A stretch of 64,000 nt of DNA, from positions 1 through 64,000 of the forward strand of contig JACCGJ010026004.1 in NCBI GenBank assembly GCA_013407085.1. The letters are read 5' to 3'. Made by a program: the position numbers and the translations under genes. Below, one piece after another: positions 43,441 to 56,000 of this stretch. Each line of letters begins with the position of its first letter. Position 1 is the stretch's first letter. Source of the DNA: Atriophallophorus winterbourni (Eukaryota; Platyhelminthes; Trematoda; Plagiorchiida; Microphallidae). The notes beneath the pieces were generated by a model, which worked only from the letters and a program-made list of their open reading frames with translations, did no database searches and was not told the DNA's origin.

Positions 43441-43485
<45 letters not shown>
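43441..43485. repeat. (TA)n microsatellite
   Basis: TA repeat with two interruptions (AATATA). Confidence 0.92.
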
Positions 43486-45229
43486 AGATCGGTTTCGACG
43501 CTGTTCAGTTTCATAAGTCATTGACGCTATGAATCTACCCATGTGTTAAAGTAAATCAGAGGCCAACACGTAACTAGGGTCAAGAAGAAAAGCTAAGAGT
43601 TTTAATAGACTTCAAAAATTTGAAACCGTGGACAGCTTGATCGCGACGGAAACGATCTTGTTTTCTGGTTTCTGTACAGTACACAAAACCAAAGACAGTT
43701 TTCCGTCAAGAATCATCAAAAATTTTGTAAATTAAGATGTATTATGGTATGTGGCTAATAAGTTTTTTTATTGTTTGTATTGTGACATATCGGCAGTACA
43801 TACAATATGTATGTTTAATACACAGATTATAGGCTTTTTAAAATTCCGAACACCGCCTATTTTCTATCCAGTGATACCATATACCTCAAGCTCGAATAGT
43901 AATAGTCTACCTGGTATACAACCAAATACGACCAAAACACGCTAGTGGTTTTCACTTCGCACCACAAACTCTCACTAACGCAAGAGGTACTCTGAAATCT
44001 CTGGAAACTTTACACAACATGATTTTCTTTAGAACATATATCCACGCCACCACCCGATCGAGACGTGATTCTGTCACTTCTGAGCAAGCGGTTTTCCGAT
44101 GTTGCTGATTCGGAATACAAAATGTCATCAGGCAAACATGTCTAGCTTACTAGATGCCGCAGCAACACTGAGTTCATCATAAGTGATTTTCAAGGTCCTC
44201 CCGTTAAAAATCTGTATTTAAGTTGACTTTAAATAACGATTCTGTAGGGTTTTAATGTCAGAGTTTTCAAAGGAATGCTTGACCTCCTCGACTACACAAA
44301 AACCCACAATACAATGAAAAGTTTCTTCCGTTTCTATCAGTTGCTTCGAATTGGTACCCGCAGCAGTCCTTTTCACTTGATTTTAAGAGTCGGATTCCGC
44401 AATATTCTGTGTGATTCTCCTTTTAATCTAAAAAATTTCCTAGGAAAATGCTGCTCGATCTTTGGAACACAGCACAACCAGGTTCGTTCCGTTCAGTTCA
44501 GATGTCCCAAAAGTGAAATTGTCTAATGATTTAATGCAGGGTTTAGAAATTCTTTCAGTGGAAAGCTTCTGAGGAATACACACCAGTGAGAAATTTTGTT
44601 TTTGTTCTTTGGTATCCTTGTTGCACACGACACTCGATGATACGGCAATTGTTATCCAGACCGTCCTTTGTTCACCGTTTCTCATAACCAAGCCGGTGAT
44701 ATAGTACCTGAGAAAACATTTGTGCGTACATTTAACACGTGAAATAGCATAATTATTGTGTTTTTTCCTCAATTTCTCATTTGTTTATTTCAGTCGTAGT
44801 AAAATTAAAAATAAAAACTTCGATATTGGGCTCACAAATTGTAGTACACGAAGGATTCGTGCATCACATCGGGCTCACCAATTTGTAGTAGACTGAGTTC
44901 TACAATAATGTCCCCAAGAATGTAGGATAAAAAATTACAGGAGGTAGAAGATTTATCGTGGTAGCCAAAACGTGCACGAAGGTACGGCGGAAGCAATCAC
45001 GAAACACGAATCAACGGGAAGTGTGTATCAAGGTCAATTGATAGGTACAGTAAAACAATGTTGTTACATTTTTATGGCAAAGATTATATACTTCAGAGTA
45101 TTTAAAATCTAATTGTAAATTAATGTCACTCATATTTTTTTCAATATCCTGTAAACAAATTAACAAGATTTTATATTATTCTTCGAAAGCATAATGGTTT
45201 CAATCCCAGGATCTGACATCTTTTCCTAT
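43486..45229. other. AT-rich DNA, no gene recognised
   Basis: Short open frames only. A scrap near 44545-44600 (AAATTCTTTCAGTGGAAAGC) resembles the hairpin module upstream motif. No exon is supported. Confidence 0.4.
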
Positions 45230-46650
45230 TTGAATGCATATCCAAACTGGTGATAATGGATCATGTGAAAGAACGTTGGATGCCTTCTAAGCTCTGGGAT
45301 GAAACCAGGGGTTGCTGCTTTAAAGACGCGTGATGGGACAAGAGCCACAGCATCGGAATCTGCCGAAGTTCTAGCCCATTTCTTCTCCACTGTCTTCAGC
45401 CCACGAAACACCGTTACCTGCCCCTTAACTCCCGTCACCTCACCTGAAAATGTTTTACAACAACTAACTATTACCCCGGACAGTGTCCTCCGAACATTGC
45501 TAAATCTCAACACGAAAAAATCTCCCGGAGCTGACGAAATTACCCCGCTGATCCTCAAAAACTGTGCTTTTACTTTGTGTACGACCCTGACCTACTTGTT
45601 TAATCTCTCTTTAACCCAAAGTTTCGTTCCATGTGATTGGAAGAATGGCATCATTACCCCAATCTACAAAGGAGGAAACCGTTCCGAAGTATCCAACTAT
45701 AGACCAGTAACACTACTACCGGTGATATCTAAAGTAATGGAGCGCCTCGTTGCAAACAGCGTCACAAAACATCTGGAAGACAATTGCTTGCTCGCAGTGC
45801 AACAACACGGCTTCAGAAAAAGACACTCTTGCCTTTCAAACCTTCTGCTCTCCCTCGATGAGTTGACACAAACTGTAGACAAAGATTTTACCATACACGC
45901 GTGTTATATTGATATGTCCAAAGCATTCGATCGTGTCAACCACAGTCTGTTACTACAAAAAATGGAGCAATGTGGCATCGAGGGTTCATCACTAGCCTGG
46001 TTTGCGGATTATCTCCGCGACCGTGTCATTCGAGTAAGGGTTGACGGTGCTTTATCACGACCCATTGCAGTAACGAGTGGGGTGCCGCAGGGATCAGTGC
46101 TTGGAACAATTCTTTTCCTGATCTATGTAAACGACTTACCGAAACTTGTTCGCAGCAAAATCTCGTTATTTGCGGATGACATCAAGCTTTGGACTCAAGT
46201 ACGCACAACTAAAGATTGCAGACAGCTTCAGCTGGACCTTGATGCCTTACAGAACTGGTCAGTTAGAAATGAACTTCCTTTCAATTCAAGCAAATGCAAG
46301 GTATTGACTGTAGGAAGACATTTTGAGTTCTCTTACACCCTTGGTTCCCATATTCTTGAAAGCACTGACAAGAAGAAGGACTTGGGTGTGTGGGTGAGCA
46401 GCACGTTAAAACCGTCGCATAACGCCACAGCTGTCTATGAAAAGACGTCGCGAGTACTGCTTTTTCTCAAACGCGTGTTCGGGAGTTCCACGAAGCAAAC
46501 TGTTCATCGAATAATTAATACTTACTTGAGGCCAACCATGGAGTATGCGGTTCAGGCTTGGTCACCCTGGCTACAAAAGGACATCAGCCTCTTACAGAGA
46601 ATATATCATCGGACCACCAAGCTCGTACGTGGTTTGAAACATAAAATTAG

Positions 46651-47236
46651 GTGAGCTATTTATAATTAATACAACAATAGATAATTTATACTTATACGGC
46701 ATAAAATGCTTTTAATAATTTTGAGCAATAAAAATTTTAAAGTGACATATAACTTTTTTCTTGAGAATTTACTTTTCAGAATTGTTGAAATTCAACAAAA
46801 TACACTTTCGCAATTCTTGGAAGGGCGATGCAACTCATATCTTCGTGAACCGATGAAGTGAACTCCCTATACAATAATTGAAATTGCATTTGGAACATCA
46901 TACATGAATAAACATTGCGGCCCAGACCTACCCAAACTGTAATTAACCCATTTTAAACAATTACTGTCGTATTTCTTAAAAACATGAACCTTCATCATTC
47001 ATTTTTTTCGATTTTCTATCAACTTTATGTTTTAAACAAGCTACCGTCTGTACAAATGTTATCAAACTATTTTTTACGGTTGTTAACAAAAAAAATTTAT
47101 TTTTTTATGTTCGACCTTACCATTTGTATAATTACCGTTTTATTTGATGTACTTATTCATGAAAACAAATGATCATGCATGGCATGACTTGGTGTACCCA
47201 AGAATATACATTATTATTATTATTAATATTATAAAC
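46651..47236 (+). mobile_element. Small retroposon inserted in the CR1-like RT ORF
   Basis: It splits the CR1-like ORF between KHKIR and QYEDR. The 3' end is CTTGGTGTACCCAAGAATAT ACATTATTATTATTATT: a CTTGG/CCAAG hairpin (47188-47202) followed by a TTA tail. The same end occurs inverted at 41423-41436 and 42538-42551. I see no significant ORF; a short one ends REPMK* at 46861. Confidence 0.75.
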
Positions 47237-47778
47237 AATACGAAGATCGAATTACAAGCCACAATCTCTTCGACTCTGGCTACCGCCGTCTTAGAGGCGA
47301 CTTGATTCTTATGTTCAATATACTGCATACCCACAACCATCCCCTGAATCAACTATTCACACGACTTCCACCACGAACTAGCCGGAGTCATAACTATACA
47401 GTACTTATTTCCGACTCGAGGCTGAACTGTCGAAGGTATTTTTATTCTGTACGTGTATGTTTTACTTGAAACTCCCTACCCCGTAACGTTGCACATTCAC
47501 GCAACTTGGATACATTCAAATCGAAGTTGGACAACTTCATGTCGACCAATTCAAACATTGAAACAATATATCCTGCATCATAAAGCTTTGAACCAATGCA
47601 TCCAAGTAAACTATACATATTTACCCTATCAAACCGGTTGAAAACAATTTCTGCTCTATGTATTTTTACGTGATTCCTGAACCAATCAGTAGGCAAACAA
47701 ACCCCGTTTTACTACCTATGTTATTTGTAATTCGTATATTTTTCTGTGGTTTTTGTAAAGCTATGTGCTTTTAAGACC

Positions 47779-47808
47779 ATTAAATTGAATTGAATTGAAT
47801 TGAATTGA
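47779..47808. repeat. (TTGAA)n tail
   Basis: Five to six units of TTGAA forming the 3' tail of the plus-strand CR1-like copy. Confidence 0.9.
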
Positions 47809-49080
47809 ATATCAGACCGAGTAATGTTGCTAGATATAACATTGCAGTAATCTAACAAAGGTAGATTATGTATTTTGTAAAGTTTCAGTTTACACTGGGG
47901 TAGAGAGATGGATGTATGAAGTAAACCCATATTCTTTTGTTTTAGATATCAAGTAGCAAATTTGTTCATGAAATGAAAGTGATCCAGAATATCGATAACC
48001 TAAATCACGTACACACTGTGCTGGCTGTAGTGTTGTATCATTCAAGATGATCGAATCTTTTGGTATTATACATTTGAAATTTATGAAAGTAGATTTATTG
48101 GTGGTAACCTCAAGACCGTTTCGAATACTCCAATAAAGTAAAGCATCCAGGTCTTGGTTCAATTTCAATATAAAATCGCTTATCTGTTTAGGTGGAAAGG
48201 CTATGACGAATTTTATATCATCTGCAAACAAAAAATCTTACAATGTGGTTTGACAGATAGGAAGAAGAGTAGTGGACCTAAAGCGCTTCCTTGTGTGATT
48301 CCGCTCTGAATTGGCAAATTTCGTGAACGGTATTCGTTTATGTCTACAAATAAAGTGCAACCAGTGAGAAAAGATTTGAACAACGAATGAAGGTTTGCAG
48401 TTATACCTGAAGTAGATAATTTTGCGAGGACCCTGTCAAAGGCTTTAGTAATATCAATGAATACAACTATGACTCCAAGGTCTGAATCTGGTGATTGTGT
48501 CTCATAATTTAAAATTTTTGGCTGACAAGTGATGCAAGATTTTCTGTTAGGAAACCCGTGTTGGTTTGATATGAAATATTTCGGTGTCAAGTATGCTAGC
48601 GTGGCCTGTCTGACAAGCTTCACAAATATTATAGCTAGAAATGGTGTGTGATTAATGGGTCGATAATTTGTAACCATATGTCAAGGAATAAGAACTAAAT
48701 GTTTTCATTCTAAAGGAAACGTTCCTTATTTGATAGACGCATTGAACAGATAAAGTAGAAGATTGCAACTTGCTTATAAACTAAGTATGTCAGAGAGTTT
48801 AATTGTAATGGCGTTTAACGTATTGCATGAAGGGGGTGTCATAACATCTGGATAAGAGTTGTTATTATATGAAGCATTGAAAAATATAAGAAATTCATCA
48901 CAAACAGCAGAGACTCAGTTACTACTGATCAGCAACCATTACCACGTTGGTTTTGTTTAAAGATTTACCTTATCCTATCTGAATTTCCGATGTTCTTGCG
49001 TTCATTATTTTACATAATGCTTTCTGTTTTTCACTGGATTTGGAGCTGTAGACTCATCAGAAATCAGTTTGTGATTCACA
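47809..49080 (-). pseudogene. CR1-like family-2 element (linker, RT, start of C-terminus)
   Basis: The minus strand reads LVKIVNHKLISDESTAPNPV K (linker), then VTNYRPINHTPFLAIIFVKL, SNQHGFPNRKSCIT, VVFIDITKAFDRV and QSGITQGSALGPLLFFLSV. After a frameshift at about 48215 come MFADDIKFVIAFPP and CVRDLGYRYSGSLSFHEQI. The catalytic Asp residues are retained, but the frame is broken and the 3' end is cut by the plus-strand CR1-like insertion. Confidence 0.78.
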
Positions 49081-49089
49081 ATTTTTACT

Positions 49090-52000
49090 AGTGTGTCAGG
49101 TAGTTCGAACGCTTTTGAAGCTTTAAAGCATGGCCACGAATTCTTGAGTCCGTCACGAGAGGGAAAAACTCGCGCAGCTCGTCACCATAAGCTCCCAGTA
49201 ATATGCGACGATTTAGCATCAGGTCGTAGCGCACGCGCTAAATATTGAGCGACATGAGGTTGAGGTTGTACTCTCACGACATAAGGAATTGATTTCAATC
49301 CTTGTATGGTTTCGTCGCCTTTCTTTGCATTGTTTCCAACTGGTCACGTTCTCCCACAGTTTGTGGATAGGTGGCTGGCAAACCATATTCCGAAACTGCT
49401 TTCACGTATGTGGAATAATGAATGCGTAATATTTGTAAAGTAATCGCCGAGAACGACCGACTAATAGCCCACCATGCGCGGTTTGCAGCAGCAGCTTTTC
49501 TGTTCGTATCCTCCTTCGATTTGGGCGACCAAGTCACAATTGTACCCAGGTCAAGTTCAGTATGAACCCATTTCAGTTGATGATCCCCGAGGAAGTTCTC
49601 ACCTTTAGGCGTGCTTGACCCCATAAGCATTACAGCACATTTGAGTCGGTTTACAGTGAGCTGCCATTTTACCGTCCGATCAAACAATTTGTTCAATTCG
49701 TTCTGGAAAACTGTATTATGAGCAGGAGAGCTTACTGTACCCCAAACTTTCTGATCATCCGCGAAAAGTATGCAATTCATATTTAATGAGTCGGGGAGGT
49801 CATTAACATATACTTTAAAAAGTAACGGGCCGAGAACAGATCTTTGCGGAACCCCGGAAGTTGGACGTGTAATCTGCGTTTCGACTCCGTTAATCTTGAC
49901 CTGTGAATAACGGTCAACAAGGAAGTCTTCAATCCAAGTTAGAACAGGTCCCTTTACACCACGAGCACGGAGCTTGAATAATAGACGTTGAAATGGAACA
50001 CGGTCAAAGCCTTATTGAAATCAATGAAGGCAGTGACTACCTAGTGGCCCAGATCAAGTTCAGCACACCATTGCTCGCGAACAGTGATGAGATTCGATGC
50101 GCATGATCGTCTTGGCGTAAAACCATGCTGAGCAGTTGTTAGCTGACTGGTTGTAAAGACAAAATCTTTAATCGGTTTTTTCAGCAGTCGCTCCAGAGTC
50201 TTCCCAACTACCGAAGTGAGGGTAACCGGTCGGTTTCACTGCCCTTATACATTGGTTTGACAATGCCGTAATTCCAATTTTGAGGTAACATACCACACCT
50301 CAGGGATAAATTGAACATTAGCGCCAGTGGTTTGTGTATGATACTCAGCAATACCTTTAACAGCATTGGGTGTATATCGTCCAGGGCAGGTGCTGATTGT
50401 GCATCGAGTAGTTGTAGTAAATACTGCACGATCTCTGGCGAGATCGAGATATCCGGCATTTCGGCGATGCTCTAATGAAGCAGAGGAATTGGAAACGTCT
50501 CCTCTGTGTAAACCGAATTGTACTGAGGGGGAGAAGAACTGCTTTACGTTCATCTTCATGTTCAGTCTAACCTTCCATAGATTTGAAGCAAGGCACTCGT
50601 TGAGAAGCTTTGGTTCTACGTCTAATGTACGCAAACAAGCGTTTCGGCATCGAGTTGGCTTCGTCCACCAAACGAGTTTCATAGTTGTGCTTTTTTCTCT
50701 TTTGAGATAGGTGCACTTGTTGCGGATAACTTTGTATGTTACATAGTCATCGGTGCATCAACTAGAACAAAACCTCTGTCATAACCGCTTTGTTTCCATC
50801 ATGTATTCACGAATAACGTTATCGAACCACAGCGGTCCCTTAGTGGGGATCTTCCATTCATCCGTGGGGCATGATTTTCAAGCGATCTGATTTTACTCAA
50901 AAAGTTCAACCAACAGGTATCAACATTCGTTGATGGAGGGATTGAACAGTCCATCGAGTCTGCGGACGTGATCAGACCCTTTGCGTCTAATTTCCAGTAG
51001 TTTCTTCGGGCATGCGTACGTATTCTCGGTTGAAGACCCCGATTCCAAACGAACCATAAAAAACAGTGATCGCTGCAACCAATAGGGGTCTTCAACGACA
51101 GATTCGTAACATTGGAAAATTTAAGTGTGACCACCAAATCCAATATCGAAGGAACTTGTCTGACGCATATCCTCGTAGGATCGTTTACATTCTGCACCAA
51201 ATTCAGCTCCAAAATCGTCTCTAGGAATTCTTGTTGGAACGGTTATCCCCTCGAAACTAATCCGCCAAGTTTATTTCAGGAGCATTCAGATATCCAGGAT
51301 CGATACAGTCACCAGTGATACCATACCGTTTGATTTGATCACATAACGCAGGAACGTAAGCGCCAGGTGAGCGGTAAATGACCTCAAGTGATGCAGCTCC
51401 GGAGCTAGACTTCACCTACCACCAGATGCTTTCGCCATTTCCAGCTTCATGTGAAACCTTCCCATACTTCCACCAATCAGGTGCTCTTTTGAAAGTTATA
51501 CGGCAACGCCACCGGCAGATCGCGAGAGCATTTGGTTCACTTCTGAAAAGCGTATTATAGTGTGGTAGCGCGCACTCGATATAGATATATCAATTGTTAA
51601 CCACGATTCCGTAACAGCAATGAATCTGGCTTCCGCCGATTGACAATTTCATTACCATCGTCAAGTTTATTGCGTAGACTCCTCGCATTGAAAAGCAATA
51701 CTCGAAATCTCTTCACAGAATGATTAACTGGGGTTGGATTGACAGCGGCTTCCAACGAATATGCGGCCACCTCCTCAATACCCGAAAATCAACAATATGA
51801 AATCTACTTCACCAGCTTCTCTGCGTGTTCGCAATTCTTGGGTGGCTGTTTTCATTTTGATTCTATCCTCAGGAGACAGGTCATAGTATCTTGAACAGCT
51901 CACCCTTAAGACGATGAGCGCGTCTTAGTACTATCTGGACTTGCTCATCCGAAGCTTAAACAATTTTCAGCGTCCGCGGTTTATCATCCTCCTTCTTACG

Positions 52001-52860
52001 GCCAAGTCGGAATGCAGCAATGATGATAACTCCTTCCTCCCCTTGATCAAATATCTTCGAAAAATATGATTGTAGGAATGCTCGCTCTTGCTGTAAACGT
52101 ATTTCAGCCATGTCCCCGGTTTGCTCACGAGCATTCACCATAAAATGTCATCGCTTCCGAGGATCCAAATGTGGCTTCTTTGAGATCGGAGATTTAAAAG
52201 CATTTTCAGAAGTAGGTACTTCTTTCATTACATATAGCTGAGCCTCTATTTTACTCAATCGCTGTGACAAGATTTCATAACCCAGATCACTAGGTAGAAC
52301 CTTCAACGTCGCGCCTGCAAAAGTTTTATTCCTTCCTGACTGTTGAGCAATCGGTGTTGAAGGCGCGCAAACGTCGAGTTCCTACACGTTCAATGTACCA
52401 TCGATACTGATATCATTTTGTAAACGGCTTGTAGTCGAGGAAGCAAATGGCACGCAAGCTTGCTCCACAGATAGGTGGCGTCTGTCCTCAGCTGAGGTTG
52501 GGCCAGTATTTATGTCTCCTCCATCGAGCACTTTAGCGGCTTTAGTAGATGCAGCTACGAATTTATTCTGACTACCTCCGTGCTTAACACTTGATAGTGG
52601 AAGGCATATCTTACATACCGTCCAAATAATATCGCATGATATAATCTCAAGCCACCAACATGTCTCTGGCTTCATTCTCCGCACCGAATATGCATCTATT
52701 TGAAACCATATTTCACATTGTACAGCTTGCAATATCAGCAACCTGTTTAGCGCATACAAGACAAGAGTCCCCCGAGCGAGCAGCGTGGCACTGATTCCCT
52801 TGGATCTTAGATACAGTAGGTGCTGTATAATCTACTTTTGCAGATTTTCTAGTCATGACC
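49090..52860 (-). pseudogene. Near-complete CR1-like element with PHD-like ORF1
   Basis: Reading leftward from ATG at 52856: ORF1 begins with Cys-rich text (SCLVCAKQV, then after a frameshift VQCEIWFQIDAYSV and DIIWTVCKICL), a decayed PHD-type zinc finger as known in CR1 ORF1 proteins. A coiled stretch (LSQRLSKIEAQL) and FRLGRKKEDDKPRTLKIV with SPEDRIKMKTATQELRTRR follow. The endonuclease starts near 51710 (LLFNARSLRNKLD) and includes PSILDLVVTLKF and GCSDHCFLWF. The RT includes PALDDIHPMLLKVLL, LPQNWNYGIVKPMYKG and CILFADDQKVWG. The C-terminus is ELREFFPLVTDSRIRGHALK L near 49100. Many stops and shifts are present. Confidence 0.78.
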
Positions 52861-53088
52861 ATGTTGAAATCCGGTGATAATCAAACAAATACAAAATCAA
52901 AGGATTCGTACAACGTAAAATACCACGTTGACATATTTTGTAAAAATATCATTATTATGTTATTTCAGCTACAATTAAAAATATTTATTTATAATATCCG
53001 AAAAATCTTCAAACTAAACTTTCAATCTTTTGTCCATCAATTTTAATGCTGTTTTGTTTAAAACGTCTTTTAAATATTTTCTACCGCC
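52861..53088 (+). promoter_or_regulatory. Intergenic promoter/5' UTR space of the hnRNP U-like gene
   Basis: Only 228 bp separate the first ATG of the minus-strand CR1-like element from the start codon of the hnRNP U-like gene. The stretch is AT-rich, with no clear TATA or other motif. It must hold the 5' UTR and probably the core promoter, unless further non-coding exons lie upstream. Confidence 0.45.
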
Positions 53089-56000
53089 ATGTTAGCTGAT
53101 GTGATGGATATCTCCAAACTAAAAGTCCCGGAATTACGTGCTGAGTTGAGCAAACGTGGTCTAAATACGTTTGGAACGCGACAAGTTTTGCTTGATAGGT
53201 TGTCAGAGGTGCTGGGCACTCAGTTGAACACAGTCACTAACGAAACTCCCAACGGCGACACTGCAGAGCCTGCATCTCAAGCCGATGAGCCCCCTAAAGA
53301 TTTTTCTGCTGATGTAAGTTATTTATTTCTATATTTGCACACAGGCTTCTCGATCACCGGTTGAAAATGGCGATCAAAGTGATCCAAAATCGTCCAGTGA
53401 TGTAGAAGGCAAACGTAAGCGTTCTACTTCCCGATCCCCAAAGCGTGAACGGTCTACTGAACGCGACAGCAAGCGTGAACGGTCTACTGAACGCGACAGC
53501 AAGCGCTCTCCGCGTCGCCGTTCGCGTTCACCTCAGTCAAAACAAAGTGTTAGCGAAGAACCAGCTGATTGGGAAAACAGTTCCGAAGTGTTTCTTGATA
53601 CGTACAACTCTGATTTAAGTTTGATTATTGAACCCGACGGTTATACCGCGAAGCCACGAACCAACGGTGGGTTTTCCAGTATGTGGGCAGGTGTTCGTGC
53701 TAATCATGGAGTTATTGGTGGCAAGGTATGATGATTGTTATTCATTTCTTGTAGTCATTTTATGAAGTCAAATGCTTGAAACACCTTTCCGTCGTGAACA
53801 GAGATTCATTAGCCGGCGGTGCCACTCATGTGGTTCGCATTGGTTGGTCCACCGAAGAGGCTGGTTTTACTCTGGGCGAGGAGCCTAATTCATTTGGTTA
53901 TGGTGGCACTGCTAAAAAGTCGTGTGATAATAAATTTACCGATTATGGTTGCAAGTTTGGTGAAGGTGACATAGTCGGTGCATACTTGGTATGTTTCAAT
54001 TGTTATACTATTGCTTTAAGGAATGGTTGGACTCTGAGGCTGTTATGCGCTTCTGTGTCAACGGCGTGGATCAAGGTGAATGCTTTCGAGTCCAAAAGTC
54101 CAGTTTGGGCGAAAACATAGCGTTGTTTCCTCATATCTACGTGAAAAATGTAGAATTTACTGTCAACTTTGGTCAAAATAACCAAGCTGCATGGTTTCCA
54201 CCTTGCATTCCCGATGGTGAGTGATAGTTGCACAGGTTTTTACCATGTTGGTAATTCATCATCATTATGAAGCACATGTCTGGAGACAGACAAAGTGCCA
54301 AGCAGGAAAAGTAAATGAGCAACCGAAATATGCAAAACAAGTGCGCTAAAAGCAGCTTGTTTTTGTAGTTTCACTGCATGCATACAGTATATCCAGTATA
54401 AGTCTCGTGAAATCGGCTGTTGCTTTCTAACAAATGCAGATTTTGTGAGACATTGTCAAAATGTGATTACCGTGTAATGTCGATAGGCCTATATATGTAT
54501 TTATCATATCACAAGTCTGATCCTGGCAGTGTCACACAGTTAAACAGCTTACAGGCTAAGGTACTGTCAGGTTGGTCAAGCCTATATAGATATGAAAAAT
54601 TAATTTCAAATAGCAGTCAGACCGCATCACATTCACGTTAACGTAGTCCGCCAATTGACATGATCGTCATTCAGCTGAACATTTAAGGTGATCTTCCGTG
54701 TTTGCGGCAAGCAACTTCAAAATTCCTATAGGCATTTGAGGTGTTTGCTATCCTGGTGGATAAGGCAGCGAGCCTTTGAGTTCTCCGCTTTATGGGATAA
54801 CCTCTGGTTCTGGCAGTCATTGCAAACGCGAAATACTTCGACGGCTGATCGCCACACTGTTCCATCAAGATCCGTATTGTCATATCTGATTTGGCGATAC
54901 TCGATGACCATCTTTGTTATGCAGCTTTGCACTTGTTCCGGTGCATTGCTCATATAATAGTCAAGTGTAAACAAAATATTGCTATTTGTTTTGCGTGTGT
55001 TCTGGCATTGGGCTGAAATTTCAAACCTTATCCAGTAAATGTGCTGCGCCATCACAGACTGTTCATGGGTTGTCTGGCTCTAGACAAAAATAGCTGACTC
55101 CGACGTTTTTCAAGCAGCTCAGTAGCGGTGGTAAATAAATGTATCAGTTTGCTGCGCAATACATAAGTACTACTACATCTTTACATTTTAGTATTAGTTG
55201 CAACCTAGTACTCGATTGCAGGTGCTCTATTAATCAACAGTCATCTACATAAACGGGTATCTTTATATCGACTTATTGCATGTAGCTAGCCTGATCCCCA
55301 TTAAACTAGCGGTTTCTTTGTTTACTTCACCAAAAATTCATTTAGCCATTCGGAAATAAATCGGTAGAAAATTAAAGTGTTGAAAGAAATAAGCCTAGTT
55401 TCATTTCGGTTATTTTCAGATGATCCATTAACTTGGCAAATGGTCAACAACATCGACCCATCATTTAAAGTTCATGGGCGGAAACCTCCGGCATCGAAAA
55501 GTGAATGTGAAGTTATCATGATGGTTGGTCTACCGGGTTCAGGCAAGAGTTATTATGCCGAACAACTTTGCAAAGCGAATCCTGAGAAACAATACAATGT
55601 TTTGGGTACAAACTTAATTTTGGATAAAATGAAGGTTAGTATCTTTCCTGGAACATTTTATTTAAGTGTGTATTTTCTAATCTACTTTTATTCATTATAG
55701 GTGTTACATTTGAGTCGTCAGCGTAATTATCATGGACGTTGGAATGTGCTGATACAAGAAGCAACAGACTGTCTGAATGCTTTGTTCGCTATTGCATCTA
55801 AACGAAGACGTAATTATATCTTGGACCAGGTTTGTGATCCATTCATTGTGTTCATATGCATTTTCATACATTCAATATGTACAATAGTGCTCTTTAACCT
55901 TGTCAACTTGGTACTGTAATATTTTCGTAATCTACATCGTCTTACATAGTGTTGTAAGTTCTACAACCATCAGTCCAACAGTCATACATGTTTATTTTTC

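Larger units (their letters stand above)
45230..47808 (+). mobile_element. CR1-like retrotransposon with nearly intact RT and (TTGAA)n tail
   Basis: The frame 45299-46654 (451 codons) carries linker and full RT: KSPGADEITPLILKNC, NYRPVTLLPVISKVMERLV, QQHGFRKRHSCLSNLL, ACYIDMSKAFDRVNHSLLL, TSGVPQGSVLGTILFLIYVN DL and LFADDIKLWTQ, with all catalytic Asp present. After KHKIR the frame is cut by a 586-bp insertion (46651-47236) and resumes with QYEDRITSHNLFDSGYRRLR GDLI and NCRRYFYSVRVCFT*NSLP (TGA replacing the usual Trp of WNSLP). The copy ends in ATTGAATTGAATTGAAT at 47779-47808. The endonuclease is missing. Confidence 0.85.

Noticed and set aside
46651..46861. GTGAGC...TTTTCAG intron-like borders in the CR1-like ORF followed by a short open stretch
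   Set aside because: The CR1-like reading resumes only at 47237, after a tail-bearing insertion. The splice-like letters lie within that insertion and do not rejoin the conserved frame.
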